Assembly (NCBI RefSeq): GCF_014698475.1
Contig: NZ_JACJTB010000063.1
Location: 1 to 33,187, forward strand
Direction: 5' to 3'
Source of the DNA: Nostoc spongiaeforme FACHB-130
Lineage (GTDB): Bacteria > Cyanobacteriota > Cyanobacteriia > Cyanobacteriales > Nostocaceae
Length of the DNA: 33,187 nucleotides
The notes under the pieces were generated by a model that ran no database searches, was not told where the DNA came from, and saw only the letters and a program-made list of their open reading frames with translations. Shown here in pieces: positions 1 to 8,776 of this stretch. Both the position numbers and the translations under genes were made by a program. Numbering within the stretch: position 1 is the stretch's first letter; every line of letters begins with the position of its first letter.

Positions 1-283
1 ACCTACTTGGACGTGACCAGACTCTCGCAGAGTCTTTTCCGTGAGAGTAGCGGGTATGAATCCGCTAGGGAAGTGGGCTTCCCTTTCTAAACGACCAGTT
101 CGGGTCGCACCCCTGCTCCCAACTTCACCCTCCAGAAAACCGAGTCTGGTCAGTGTGGGCAGATAGGGAGTCACACCTGAGTCTGGTGGACGGGGCTTTC
201 ACCCGTATCAGACCGAAAGTTCAACCTTCCTTATTTCTAAGTTTGGTTGGAGAGGTTATTTACGGACTTTAACCGTGATTCAC
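1..283 (-). ncRNA. Candidate structured RNA (OMEGA/HEARO-like), cut by window edge
   Basis: A GC-rich block with no convincing reading frame and a dense series of stems: 20-24/30-34, 49-53/62-66, 67-73/78-84 (7 bp, 4-nt loop), 92-96/103-107, 153-157/172-176, 181-185/209-213 enclosing 190-194/202-206, and 223-227/253-257. Read on the minus strand, the 190-206 hairpin closes on a GAAA tetraloop, which favours minus as the transcribed strand. Size (about 280 nt) and the run of hairpins resemble the HEARO RNAs, which are the OMEGA guide RNAs encoded upstream of IscB/IsrB nucleases of IS200/605-type elements. In that orientation a partner nuclease would lie beyond position 1. A GTGA sits at 283-280 on the minus strand, compatible with the reported ATGA/GTGA insertion preference of HEARO elements. 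The family assignment rests on resemblance only; a plus-strand RNA ended by the terminator at 623-646 is the main alternative. Confidence 0.45.
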
Positions 284-367
284 TCTCAACGAATCGCACT
301 TCCTCTAAGAAATTGCAGATATCCAGCAGTGGAGTAATTGCACCACTGGACACCTGATTAACTCATC

Positions 368-586
368 CTACTTCTGCTGTTGATCTGGCGGAAGTTGACA
401 AGCCCCTTTTTCAAACTGGTACTCAATTCCTAATCCCCGCAGGTAAAAGCTAACGGGGTTACAACCAGAGAATGCGGCGGTAACAACATGAGCGATCGCA
501 ATAAGGCCAAGGAACAAGTAAACATACTTCCCAGACTCTAAGTTTCTCTTGGGAAATAGGGATGAGTTTTTCTTTTTTATGAACAT
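368..586 (-). CDS. Small hypothetical single-pass membrane protein
   Basis: A 72-residue protein starting at an ATG. It has a basic N-terminus (MFIKKK), one hydrophobic segment at about residues 20-42 (YVYLFLGLIAIAHVVTAAF region) and a polar C-terminus ending in a Gln-rich tail, so it probably sits in a membrane with a short soluble tail carrying two Cys residues. A HIP1 site lies inside the frame, as in real genes of this genome. No clear ribosome binding site precedes the ATG; the upstream DNA (587-620) is very AT-rich. Just past the stop, the minus strand can form a hairpin (322-350, stem CAGTGG/CCACTG) without a T-run. I do not recognise the family, and chance ORF status is not excluded. 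Confidence 0.45.
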   Translation of the reverse strand: MFIKKKNSSLFPKRNLESGKYVYLFLGLIAIAHVVTAAFSGCNPVSFYLRGLGIEYQFEKGACQLPPDQQQK

Positions 587-622
587 GGATCTATGATGAA
601 AGTGACATTAATTAATTGATCT

Positions 623-646
623 GCCTGGAGAATTCCGGGCTTTTTT
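623..646 (+). terminator. Intrinsic terminator, plus strand
   Basis: A 6-bp stem GCCTGG/CCGGGC (one G-U pair) with a 6-nt loop is followed at once by TTTTTT. It only works on the plus strand, since the minus side has no T-run. It would end a plus-strand transcript arriving from the left edge, but no plus-strand gene is visible before it. Confidence 0.6.
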
Positions 647-660
647 CTGTGAATAAAACC

Positions 661-698
661 GCAAACACAAAAGCCCCAGACTCAAGACAGCCTGGGGC
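661..698 (-). terminator. Intrinsic terminator, minus strand
   Basis: A 7-bp perfect stem (673-679 with 692-698, GCCCCAG/CTGGGGC) with a 12-nt loop is followed on the minus strand by TTTTGTGTTT. It faces the plus-strand terminator at 623-646 only 26 nt away, so two transcripts converge here. The minus-strand transcript would come from the 700-1140 stretch, where no firm gene is seen. Confidence 0.5.
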
Positions 699-1139
699 AT
701 TCACATTGAATGCGATCTTATTGCTATTGCTGATACTCACGGAACTTTGCACTTTTTATACCTCCTTGGGTTGAATCTAGGAGGCTGCCTTGAAGAGAGC
801 GTTTGCAACAATTCCGGTAGCTAAAAGCTTTATTTTATGCTGCTTTGTTCAACCGGGCATCCGTGCATACAACTCAAATCACAAATTGCAACAGCAAAAT
901 GTGACCAGCATTGGAAATCTGCATATAAAATACAGTTACCCTTGTGCTTCTTCAAGGCAAGCCCTGAAGTTAAGTTGAATGAACGAACACCATGCACCAT
1001 CACAGCAGCTTGTTGTTGTGTACTTTTTCCTTTTTCCACCCCTGACATCAGTAGATGTTAAAGAAATTGCTGCGAGTGTCGCTCGAACGAAACAAGGGGG
1101 TGGGGGACAAAAGCAACTAGAATCAAAGATAGCAAATTT
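699..1139. other. Stretch without a recognisable gene
   Basis: Several overlapping short frames occur on both strands here, none with protein-like composition or family resemblance. The one notable signal is a textbook Shine-Dalgarno AAGGAGG on the minus strand (767-761) 8 nt before a GTG at 752. Otherwise nothing can be supported; it could be 5' sequence of the transcript ending at 661-698. Confidence 0.4.
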
Positions 1140-1292
1140 TCAGGGCTTGTAGCAATTAGCCAGAATAAATTTTTCGGCAACATCTTGCACTTGGGGACTT
1201 TCCAATACCTGGCACTGATTCCAAGGTAAGCTTAGTTGCCCAGGCGATGACTTCTTTTTACGCGCTGGTTTCTGTTTTACATTCTTCACCAT
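1140..1292 (-). CDS. Doubtful small basic hypothetical protein
   Basis: A 50-residue frame from the ATG at 1292, with a Lys/Arg-rich start (MVKNVKQKPARKKK) and a C-terminus that reads like ordinary protein (DVAEKFILANCYKP). The frame stays open upstream to a TTG at 1382, but that extension runs through a perfect 15-bp palindrome and stops 3 bases from the invertase stop, so I prefer the ATG. No convincing ribosome binding site. It is co-directional with and downstream of the invertase. No family recognised; it could be a decayed gene end. Confidence 0.3.
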   Translation of the reverse strand: MVKNVKQKPARKKKSSPGQLSLPWNQCQVLESPQVQDVAEKFILANCYKP

Positions 1293-1329
1293 CCCGCCCA
1301 GCAACTTGCTAACCCAAGAATATATAGGC

Positions 1330-1365
1330 CAGTCGCCAGAATTCAGAATTGAATTCTGGCGACTG
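1330..1365. repeat. Perfect 15-bp inverted repeat (hairpin)
   Basis: Positions 1330-1344 and 1351-1365 are exact reverse complements (arm begins CAGTCGCCAGAATTC) around a 6-nt loop, AGAATT. It lies 20 nt past the invertase stop. There is no T-run on either side, so it is more likely a dispersed palindromic repeat or mRNA 3'-end stabiliser than an intrinsic terminator. Confidence 0.7.
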
Positions 1366-1384
1366 AATTCTTGGTGACTCAAGA

Positions 1385-2830
1385 TTAAGAGCTAAGAGGA
1401 TCTACACTGCGGATTTCAAACTCACATGCTCTTGATACTAAATCTGGTGGTAACTTATCGAAACTTACTAGCGGTAAATGAGAAGCATCTTTAACTAATT
1501 CTTTCGCTAATAAGAAACCTGCAATTGTCCAGGTTTGATACTTTCTCGCTTGTTTACCAATTAATCTGCCTTTTTTACCATCGTAATATTCCGGCCATTC
1601 ATCTTCACCAATGCGGGCTTCTGCAATGGCGATCGCTTTTTTTGCCAAACTGGTTCTATTAGTTTTCATAGCTGCTGCTGTTAACATCCACATCAACACA
1701 GGCCAGCTACCAGCATTATGATAAGACCAAGGTATGTTTTTGGGGTCACATCCAGTTACAATTCTGTACTCTTCATCTTCTATCGCTGGGAAACAGATTT
1801 TCATCGGCATATCTCCTACTAAATCGTCCCATCTTTCATCAATCAAAGTCATAATTGCTTGTGACTGTTCTTCTGTGGCTAAATCAGAAATTATCGCCAT
1901 CAAGTTACCCAAGGCAAAAAAGCGAGTATCTAACTGCGATGGCCCGACATTACCTGCAAGATAACCACCTTTTTTGGGTAGCCATTTATCTAATTCATAA
2001 TAGGGAATAGAGTCTACATAAATGTTAAATAGATTCACCGCCGCTTTACCATATTCTTCACTTTTGAAGCGATAAATAGCATTTAAGCGATTAATATCTA
2101 TCCAATAATGCTGGCGAATATGTCCACATAAAAGTGGTAAACGATTATCAATCGCCATCACAATATCTTGATTACCTTGGCAAACTAATAACTCTCGTGC
2201 TGCCCTTAGTGCTGTGTAGAATAAAACTTGTATTTCTAGAGGATGGCCATATATACCCATACGACGGTCAATCATACAAGCACCGTCTGGAACTAACAAG
2301 GTTGGGTACATATCAAAGCGATTAGCCAAACAAATTTCCATAATCAACCGAATTCCATTTTGAAATTCTGGCTGATAAGCTATAGAAAAATCTTTTGTCG
2401 CTACAACATAAGCACGCAACAAAATAATCCACCACAGACAAGAATCTACAGGTGTGACTCTGGCGATCGCATGTTCCCCAAAATCTGCTTCTAAATATTC
2501 TTCGCCATTCTCAACAATAACTTTAAAGCTGGCTGGAATTAAACCTCTCCCTGGCTTATAAGCATCTAATTGCCTTTCTTTTGGTTGTAACTTTAAAGTT
2601 ACTTCCAAAAAATTACGCACAATATCTGTTCTACCTTTAGCTAGAAAAATTAGTGCTGAAGATACAAAATCTCGAATAAAGCACTGGTCATAATTGAGTG
2701 CTTCCACAGAATTATCATAAGCTGCGACTGTACCAATCGGTCGCCCTCGATAATAGAGAATCGATTTTTCTAGTGCTTCCCATGCTGATTTTTCTGTAAT
2801 TTCATCTGTTACTAAATTCTCTATTTGCAT
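1385..2830 (-). CDS. Neutral/alkaline invertase, GH100
   Basis: A 481-residue cytosolic glycoside hydrolase family 100 enzyme that hydrolyses sucrose to glucose and fructose, the catabolic step for sucrose in heterocystous cyanobacteria. Length matches the family (about 465-485). Family landmarks are in order: [19 protein letters not shown] near residue 49, the [10 protein letters not shown] segment, the substrate-site block [20 protein letters not shown], then [19 protein letters not shown] and the C-terminal KARKYQTWT-type segment (here [19 protein letters not shown]). No signal peptide. The ATG is preceded by AAGGAG 11 nt upstream. Anabaena has two such enzymes, InvA and InvB; I cannot tell which this is. 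It is transcribed alone, away from the GH15-like gene at 5476, with about 2.6 kb of toxin-antitoxin and repeat DNA between the two sugar genes. Confidence 0.93.
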   Translation of the reverse strand: MQIENLVTDEITEKSAWEALEKSILYYRGRPIGTVAAYDNSVEALNYDQCFIRDFVSSALIFLAKGRTDIVRNFLEVTLKLQPKERQLDAYKPGRGLIPASFKVIVENGEEYLEADFGEHAIARVTPVDSCLWWIILLRAYVVATKDFSIAYQPEFQNGIRLIMEICLANRFDMYPTLLVPDGACMIDRRMGIYGHPLEIQVLFYTALRAARELLVCQGNQDIVMAIDNRLPLLCGHIRQHYWIDINRLNAIYRFKSEEYGKAAVNLFNIYVDSIPYYELDKWLPKKGGYLAGNVGPSQLDTRFFALGNLMAIISDLATEEQSQAIMTLIDERWDDLVGDMPMKICFPAIEDEEYRIVTGCDPKNIPWSYHNAGSWPVLMWMLTAAAMKTNRTSLAKKAIAIAEARIGEDEWPEYYDGKKGRLIGKQARKYQTWTIAGFLLAKELVKDASHLPLVSFDKLPPDLVSRACEFEIRSVDPLSS

Positions 2831-3570
2831 TGTCAGGTAAACTCCTTACAGGGTATATATTGGTGGTAAATGCTCCTGATATGCTGATTTTCCGCCATAC
2901 TCATCATAACAAACAACCTTTAATAAACAGCAGAATAATTATCTTATTAAAGTTGATTTCCTGATTATAACCACCATTTTTGTAGCGGTTTTCCTGTTTA
3001 TTAATTTCCGACAATTCAAGGATATTTTCCAATGAATTGCTTTGATTTTTTCACCTTATTCAAAAATTCATACTAAAAATATTGAAATAAAATATAGCCT
3101 GACATTTATGACAGTTCTATGTTCTGTCTAGAACCAGTTATATCAATCAAAATATATCTTGTAAGCTATTTAAATGTTAAATAATTTTCGGTAGAATTAC
3201 GTATAATATTTTTGTTTTGGAAATTACAATTTTTATTTTCCCCTATAACTTAATAATTTATAACCTTTTTTAAGAATCTGCAAGATAAATTGCGATCAAA
3301 AATTCAGGTGTCAATAGCTCAAAAGAGCGATAAATATCTGACTACAGTTAGATTTATCAGCTAAATAAGAACTATAAATTGAGAAAAAATACTCAATTTC
3401 CGGCAAAATTTATATCATAAAGCCAATAAAGTCGAATAAAATCCCTGTCTTCTCACCATTGTCAGTTTTGAGTAACTTGTGAACAGAGATTGTATTTCGT
3501 CTAGCTCAAGTAAGCATTAAGTATCTTTGCCGTTTTTTCTACTTTTCAGGCGCTTATGCTGTCTTCTTGA
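2831..3570. other. AT-rich intergenic region upstream of the invertase
   Basis: About 740 bases with no plausible coding frame on either strand. It must hold the invertase promoter on its left side, but I cannot assign one motif safely. The composition is much richer in A and T than the flanking genes. Confidence 0.5.
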
Positions 3571-3672
3571 TCACAGATTTTTGTAGACTTCATCATCATT
3601 TCGTTTACCAACACGAAACACATCTACTAGTTGATGTTCGTCGTCAATGGTGTAGAGAATTCTATATTCATC
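3571..3672 (-). pseudogene. RelE/ParE toxin C-terminal remnant
   Basis: On the minus strand this stretch encodes about 33 residues beginning DEYRILYTIDDEHQLVDV and ending FRVGKRNDDEVYKNL before a TGA at 3573-3571. This is the C-terminal beta-strand hairpin and tail typical of RelE/ParE-superfamily toxins (normally about 85-95 residues). Upstream the frame meets a TGA seven codons before the conserved part, and neither other frame restores the expected N-terminal half, so most of the toxin gene is gone. No matching antitoxin gene is visible next to it. It is probably a fossil of a third toxin-antitoxin module in this interval. Confidence 0.65.
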
Positions 3673-3848
3673 CAGAGTCAACGCTAAGGTTCACTCATTC
3701 CTCTGTGCAACTGGCAACAATAGCATCTAAGGTTGTGAAGCAGTCATTTTCAGCCACAGCAGAGAATCTGATTATCAGCATACTCCCAGAGATGTCATCG
3801 ATTACTTTCAAGAGCATTATTTTGTGAACTAATAAGTAACACCACTTC

Positions 3849-4056
3849 GTAGGTTAAGTGAAACGCGGTGGAACCCAAAAATCACATTTTAAGCACTTTT
3901 GCAACAAGTCTACTGAAAGACATTTATGATTTGGTGTTGGGTTACGGCGCAACTTATAGATTTACCATCTTGTTGTCAATATCTTTTGTGCGCCTCTAAC
4001 ACCCCTTGCTACACCTTTGGAAACCAAAGCAACACAGTTGCTCCCCAACCTACTCT
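3849..4056. repeat. Decayed copy of the GTAGGTTGGGTG repeat
   Basis: The left part (GTAGGTTAAGTG, then GGTGGAACCCAA), a middle TGTTGGGTTACG and the right end CCCAACCTACT follow the same order as the better preserved element at 15074-15207. The copy is longer and has many mismatches. Its right end touches the mazF-like stop at 4059. Confidence 0.5.
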
Positions 4057-4058
4057 CT

Positions 4059-4415
4059 TCACTCTTCTTCTGGGATAGGTAAATCTAAGGCTATTAACAA
4101 AGCCTGAGATAAATGAGCCATTACCGACTGCGAAACTGCGCCTCTTAAACGCAAAAAGCGGGTTTTAGATAGCACCCGCACTTGATCTGCCATTGCGATC
4201 GAATCTCGCTTGAGTCCGCCATCGGGTGCTAAAATTAACACCTGGGTTGGATAAACTCGCTTGCCTGATTGATAAGTAGTGCAGGGAACTGCTAAAACAA
4301 CTGGACTCGACGAATTAATTGCATCACGACTAACAATAATTACTGGGCGAGTCCCCCCTTGCTCTGAACCTTCAGTTGATTCTAGGCGAGCATCATAGAC
4401 CTCACCCCTTCTCAT
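4059..4415 (-). CDS. MazF/PemK-family type II toxin
   Basis: A 118-residue endoribonuclease toxin of the PemK/MazF fold, expected to cut mRNA unless neutralised by the antitoxin encoded directly upstream. Seen in the sequence: N-terminal RRGEVYDARL, the conserved GTRPVIIVSRD strand-loop with the catalytic-type Arg, the VVLAVPCTTY strand with the conserved Thr, and DQVRVLSKTRF, all in family order and at normal length. An in-frame ATG lies 11 codons further upstream, but the start at 4415 is preferred because it shares one base with the antitoxin stop (TAATG), the usual coupling in these modules. The gene ends beside a decayed repeat at 3849-4056. Confidence 0.9.
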   Translation of the reverse strand: MRRGEVYDARLESTEGSEQGGTRPVIIVSRDAINSSSPVVLAVPCTTYQSGKRVYPTQVLILAPDGGLKRDSIAMADQVRVLSKTRFLRLRGAVSQSVMAHLSQALLIALDLPIPEEE

Positions 4416-4687
4416 TACAGAGATTCCTCTAACAGAAAAGCCTCCCACTGAGCAGCAGCAAATTCAGTTTCGAGCTTGAGTACCTCTGCCTGATAATCAG
4501 GATCAGTGACCATTTCTGTCAAAGCAGCATCAATTGCGGCTCTTTTTTGTGCTGCTAATTCTCGACGTATTGCTTGCACCATAAAATCATTACGACTTCT
4601 TGCTTTGCCTTCTAAAACTGCCTTGTCAGTTGCTTCTAAAAGTTCTCGTGGTATTGCTAGTGTAGTGCGAACGGATTCGGCTTTCAT
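4415..4687 (-). CDS. Ribbon-helix-helix antitoxin partner of MazF/PemK toxin
   Basis: A 90-residue protein whose first half fits a CopG/MetJ-type ribbon-helix-helix DNA-binding domain: strand RTTLAIPRELL, then helices around LEATDKAVLEGKARSRNDFMV and QAIRREL. The C-terminal half (about residues 50-90) is acidic and ends in an aromatic-containing segment (AAAQWEAFLLEESL), the kind of tail that wraps the toxin. It overlaps the toxin start by one base (TAATG). By analogy with the family it should bind the toxin and repress its own promoter, which would lie just right of 4687. Confidence 0.85.
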   Translation of the reverse strand: MKAESVRTTLAIPRELLEATDKAVLEGKARSRNDFMVQAIRRELAAQKRAAIDAALTEMVTDPDYQAEVLKLETEFAAAQWEAFLLEESL

Positions 4688-5475
4688 GTAGTGATGATTA
4701 TTTTGATGTCTTCAGTGACGACTTCTATGATATCACTCTTAATCGCACTCCGACCCTTGGAGTTCTACCGAAGACCATGTAGCAACTAAAATTTTGCGCC
4801 CACAGTAGTACCGAATCAGTAATAGAAAAGACTTTTTGTCTCCGCAAAGGTATGTTCACATTACACATTGATTTACAAAATTCAGCCATAACTAAAAGTC
4901 CCGATTCTATCGCTATCTTAGGAATCTGGACGAGAAATACACTTCTATGTACTACTTAAGTAGGAAGAGTTATTTGTGGGTGATAGTCAGTAATTCGGCA
5001 GAAAATAAAATTTTTTTTGTGACTTTGCCTGAAACACCCACTTTTTTGGGTGAACCATCAGCATAAAGTTCAAGGCGTACTAATTTAATTTTGCTATGTG
5101 TACGCAGGCGCTATATTAATTGATCTCTGTGAGCGTAGTTATGTTTTTCATACCGACTTACTTACAACATCCAGTGGCGATCGCAGTATAATAAAATTGT
5201 CGTGTAAACAGCGTAAATCCGGCAAAGCTTGAGCCTGTATTACCACACATCCTTTCTGGGACGCAACATTTTAAGTCTTTCCCTTCATTTTCACCAGATG
5301 CCTTACCAGTGAAAAACATTTTGATTCAGTGAGAATTCATTTACAACTGTGTAACTAAATGGCTACTAACGCGAGATAATAAGTAGTCTCTACTACTCTT
5401 GGCTGTAAATCCCCGCGTCCATTACAAACCCGTTCTCTTCACAGCTATAGGTTGGAATTCTGCAAGTATCCCTTA
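4688..5475. other. Divergent intergenic region, antitoxin/GH15
   Basis: About 790 bases with no supported gene. It must carry the promoter of the toxin-antitoxin pair at its left side and that of the GH15-like gene at its right. A short hairpin (5035-5040 with 5047-5052, CACCCA/TGGGTG) and one HIP1 site are the only features seen. Confidence 0.5.
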
Positions 5476-8400
5476 ATGAGTATGAAAACAGCTACCGAAT
5501 TACAAACTCGACTGGAGCATTACTACCAGCAAATCAAGACAATTATCTTAGTGCGGCAAAATCCAATTACTGGTTTGCTACCTGCGAGTACAGCCATTAC
5601 GGCTCACGGTGATTATACAGATGCTTGGGTGAGAGACAATGTTTACAGCATCTTAGCGGTTTGGGGTTTGGCGCTGGCGTATCGCAAAGTGGATGAAGAC
5701 AAAGGACGCACTTACGAATTAGAACACAGCGTGATTAAGCTAATGCGTGGGTTGCTGTTTGCAATGATGCGACAGGCGCATAAAGTTGAGCATTTTAAAC
5801 ATACTCAATCACCCTTAGATGGGTTACACGCCAAATACAACACGGCGACTGGTGATATTGTAGTCGGTGATGATGAGTGGGGACATTTGCAACTTGATGC
5901 CACATCTATATTTATATTGATGCTGGCGCAAATGACGGCTTCGGGATTGCAGATTATTTATACAATTGATGAAGTAAACTTTGTGCAGAACTTGGTTTAC
6001 TATATAGGTCGCGCCTACCGCACACCAGATTATGGTATCTGGGAACGGGGGAATAAAATCAATCATGGTAGTGCAGAGTTAAACGCTAGTTCTGTGGGGA
6101 TGGCGAAAGCTGCACTAGAGGCGATTAATGAACTCGATTTATTCGGGTTGCGGGGAAGTCAAGCATCGGTAATTCATGTGCTACCTGATGAAATTGCCCG
6201 CGCCCGGAGTACTTTAGAATCTTTATTACCGAGAGAATCAGCTTCTAAAGAAATTGATGCAGCACTGTTGAGTATTATTAGCTATCCGGCGTTTGCGGTA
6301 GAGGATATTAATCTGCGCGATCGCACTTTTAACGATATCATCAACAAACTCCAAGGCAAATACGGCTGCAAACGCTTCTTACGTGACGGACATCAAACTG
6401 TTTTAGAAGATAACCAGCGTTTACACTACGAACCTTGGGAATTAAAGCAATTTGAGCATATTGAATGCGAATGGCCATTATTTTTCACATATTTACTACT
6501 TGATGGCTTATTTCGCAATGATCAAAAGCAAGTCCAACAATACCAAGAACTTTTAGCATCATTATTAGTAGAACGGGACGGTTATTATTTATTACCAGAA
6601 CTTTATTATGTACCTGCCAAAAACGTCGAAGCCGAAAAATTAACACCCCAAAGTCAAAAACGTTTACCTAATGAAAATATTCCTTTAGTCTGGGCGCAAA
6701 GTTTATATTTTTTGGGGTTGATGTTAAGTGAAGGCTTGCTGGCGGTTGGTGATATTGACCCATTAGGGAGATATTTAAGCATTGGTAAAAGCCGGGAATC
6801 TCTGGTACAAATTGCTTTGTTAGCCGAAGATGATGACTTACAAGCAAAACTAGAAGTGCATGGCATTGAAACTCAAACACCCAAGCAAATAGAACCAATT
6901 CAAGTCAGAAAAGCTGGGGAACTATCAGCTATCTACACTCAAATTGGACGCAACGATAAACTAGGTTTAACAGGGCGACCAGTCAGAAGATTACGGAGTT
7001 TAACCACATCGCGGATATTTAGAATTTCTGGTGCAACTGTAGTATTTTTGCCATCATTTTTAGACGCTCAACAGTTTTATTTAACTCTTGATTACCATTT
7101 TTTAATTGATCAAATTAGAAGCGAACTTGCTTATATTCAAAAATATTGGAGTGATTTAGGTCGTCCTATTTTAACTTTAATGTTGACTCACACCATGTTA
7201 GAAATTGGTGCGGAAGCATTATTAGAATTGATGCAGGAACTCAAAGACGGTGTTTGCAATGGTGTGCGAGTCAAACTAGGCAGACTTAATCAATTAATGC
7301 TGACAGGTGCTATTCAAAGAATTGATTTTCTGCAAGATGCTGAATTCTATCAGTCAGCAATGCACGACGCTGCACCTCATTGCTGTTATTTGGCTTATCA
7401 TCCCGGAAAGAGTTGGCGCTTAGGACATACTCAAGAATTCCAAATGGAGTATGAAACCAATTTGGGATTATTGCTTTCTTCGCTGCGGGGTTCAGAAAAT
7501 CTCTATGAACAAATTGAGTTATTGCAGACTTTAACCCGTTTGCAAGGATTAGACTTTGAAACTGGTTTTGGTGGCCCTAATACTCGCGTGACAGTGGGAG
7601 ATTTGCTAAATGAAGTGTATATCAAAGCTGGTGATTTAGGTATCTGGGCAATCGTCCGTCGGGCTGCGGGTTTATTGCAAATGGTGGATATTGCTTTATC
7701 AGATGCAGTCACCAGCATTTTGATTCGGGGTAAGCAAATAGCTGTGGGGAGGGCGTATAGCGAAGCATCATTAATTAATGTACCAATGCCTCCCAATGAA
7801 ATTGCCGAGAAAATCAATAATTTCTGTCGTGAGGATATCCGCGATCGCGTACTGACACAAGAAATCATACTTTATCTTGGGACTTTGATTCGCTCGGAGC
7901 CAGAATTATTTCAAGGACTGTTAACTTTACGTGTTGGCTATCTCATCTTATTAATTACTAGCGAACTAGCGCGAGAATTGCGTGTCACCCAAGATGAAGC
8001 CTACGAACAGTTAATGGAAATTTCACCCTTTGAAATTAAAATGCGCTTGCGTCAGGTTTTAACTGGTTACACAGGGATGAGTAACTTGTTACGCCAACAA
8101 GAATCATTACACGTCAAGCAAAAAGAAAGTGATATTGAATGGGTAGTGCAACCAACAATTACTGAAGAAATCGTCGAAGTTCCTGCGGGTGGTTGGCGAC
8201 GTTTCCGCCAAGCCGAAGGGGCGCTGAACCGCGTCCCGAAAAACTTTTTCCAACAGGTTTGGCTATTAATGCAACGTTGTAAAGGCTTAGTAATTGGTGA
8301 CAAACTAGAGCGGCGTAATCGTTTAGATAGCGAATTGATGTTATCAGAAATGACGGCGGGCGAAAAGAACTTTGCTTTGCGGGTGGAGCATTTATTAAAT

Positions 8401-8697
8401 AAAATCGAAGCACCAGAATACCGCCAAGTTAATATTGAAGCATTAATGGAACTAGGCGCGATCGCCTCGAAAAACCCCAGCTTGCAAATCGAAGAATATA
8501 TTGTGTTAGATGTGTTAATTGGTCATGCTGTGCGTTTAGCATGGTTAGATGCACATCCAGAGCGCGGCGATCGCTATGATGAAGATAAAGCAAATGCGTG
8601 GCGGTCTTTTTACAATACTTCACCACAAGATTGCGCGACTTATATTCTCAAAGCCTTCAGATTCTTAACACAATTTGGCGAAGTCAACGCAGCTTAA
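5476..8697 (+). CDS. GH15-related / phosphorylase b kinase alpha-beta-like protein
   Basis: A large cytosolic protein (1,073 residues from the ATG at 5476; another ATG follows at 5482, and the frame stays open to a TTG at 5452). The N-terminal part carries the glucoamylase-like (GH15) alpha/alpha-toroid signature shared with eukaryotic phosphorylase kinase regulatory subunits: LLPAST, then GDYTDAWVRDNVYSILAVWG, the WGHLQLDATSIFILMLAQM block, and GIWERGNKINHGSAELNASSVGMAKAA. The C-terminal third has the PHKA-like block MTAGEKNFALRVEHLL followed by IEAPEYRQVNIEALMELG. No signal peptide. Enzymatic activity in cyanobacteria is not established; a role in glycogen or sugar metabolism is an inference helped by the invertase gene nearby. 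The assignment to the family is strong, the function is not. Confidence 0.88.
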   Translation: MSMKTATELQTRLEHYYQQIKTIILVRQNPITGLLPASTAITAHGDYTDAWVRDNVYSILAVWGLALAYRKVDEDKGRTYELEHSVIKLMRGLLFAMMRQAHKVEHFKHTQSPLDGLHAKYNTATGDIVVGDDEWGHLQLDATSIFILMLAQMTASGLQIIYTIDEVNFVQNLVYYIGRAYRTPDYGIWERGNKINHGSAELNASSVGMAKAALEAINELDLFGLRGSQASVIHVLPDEIARARSTLESLLPRESASKEIDAALLSIISYPAFAVEDINLRDRTFNDIINKLQGKYGCKRFLRDGHQTVLEDNQRLHYEPWELKQFEHIECEWPLFFTYLLLDGLFRNDQKQVQQYQELLASLLVERDGYYLLPELYYVPAKNVEAEKLTPQSQKRLPNENIPLVWAQSLYFLGLMLSEGLLAVGDIDPLGRYLSIGKSRESLVQIALLAEDDDLQAKLEVHGIETQTPKQIEPIQVRKAGELSAIYTQIGRNDKLGLTGRPVRRLRSLTTSRIFRISGATVVFLPSFLDAQQFYLTLDYHFLIDQIRSELAYIQKYWSDLGRPILTLMLTHTMLEIGAEALLELMQELKDGVCNGVRVKLGRLNQLMLTGAIQRIDFLQDAEFYQSAMHDAAPHCCYLAYHPGKSWRLGHTQEFQMEYETNLGLLLSSLRGSENLYEQIELLQTLTRLQGLDFETGFGGPNTRVTVGDLLNEVYIKAGDLGIWAIVRRAAGLLQMVDIALSDAVTSILIRGKQIAVGRAYSEASLINVPMPPNEIAEKINNFCREDIRDRVLTQEIILYLGTLIRSEPELFQGLLTLRVGYLILLITSELARELRVTQDEAYEQLMEISPFEIKMRLRQVLTGYTGMSNLLRQQESLHVKQKESDIEWVVQPTITEEIVEVPAGGWRRFRQAEGALNRVPKNFFQQVWLLMQRCKGLVIGDKLERRNRLDSELMLSEMTAGEKNFALRVEHLLNKIEAPEYRQVNIEALMELGAIASKNPSLQIEEYIVLDVLIGHAVRLAWLDAHPERGDRYDEDKANAWRSFYNTSPQDCATYILKAFRFLTQFGEVNAA

Positions 8698-8776
8698 TTA
8701 CCACTTAGTTTACCTATACTAGGTTCACAAATAACCGTAAGCCATCTAATACCAGTTTTTTTGCAGAGGCAATAAA

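Noticed and set aside
181-214. Group II intron domain V
   Set aside because: The minus-strand hairpin with a GAAA loop recalls domain V, but the catalytic AGC triad and 3' GTTC-type partner are missing and no intron-encoded protein is in view.
790-1061. Three overlapping frames of 62-74 codons on both strands
   Set aside because: Compositions are not protein-like, no ribosome site fits, and they overlap one another on opposite strands.
3567-3827. Plus-strand frame of 86 codons
   Set aside because: It is antisense to the RelE/ParE toxin remnant, which gives the recognisable protein on the minus strand.
5452-5475. TTG start for the GH15-like protein
   Set aside because: ATG codons follow at 5476 and 5482, and the eight extra residues do not resemble the family N-terminus.
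7503-7868. Antisense frame of 121 codons inside the GH15-like gene
   Set aside because: Shadow of a strongly supported gene; Ser/Arg/Cys-rich without any domain.
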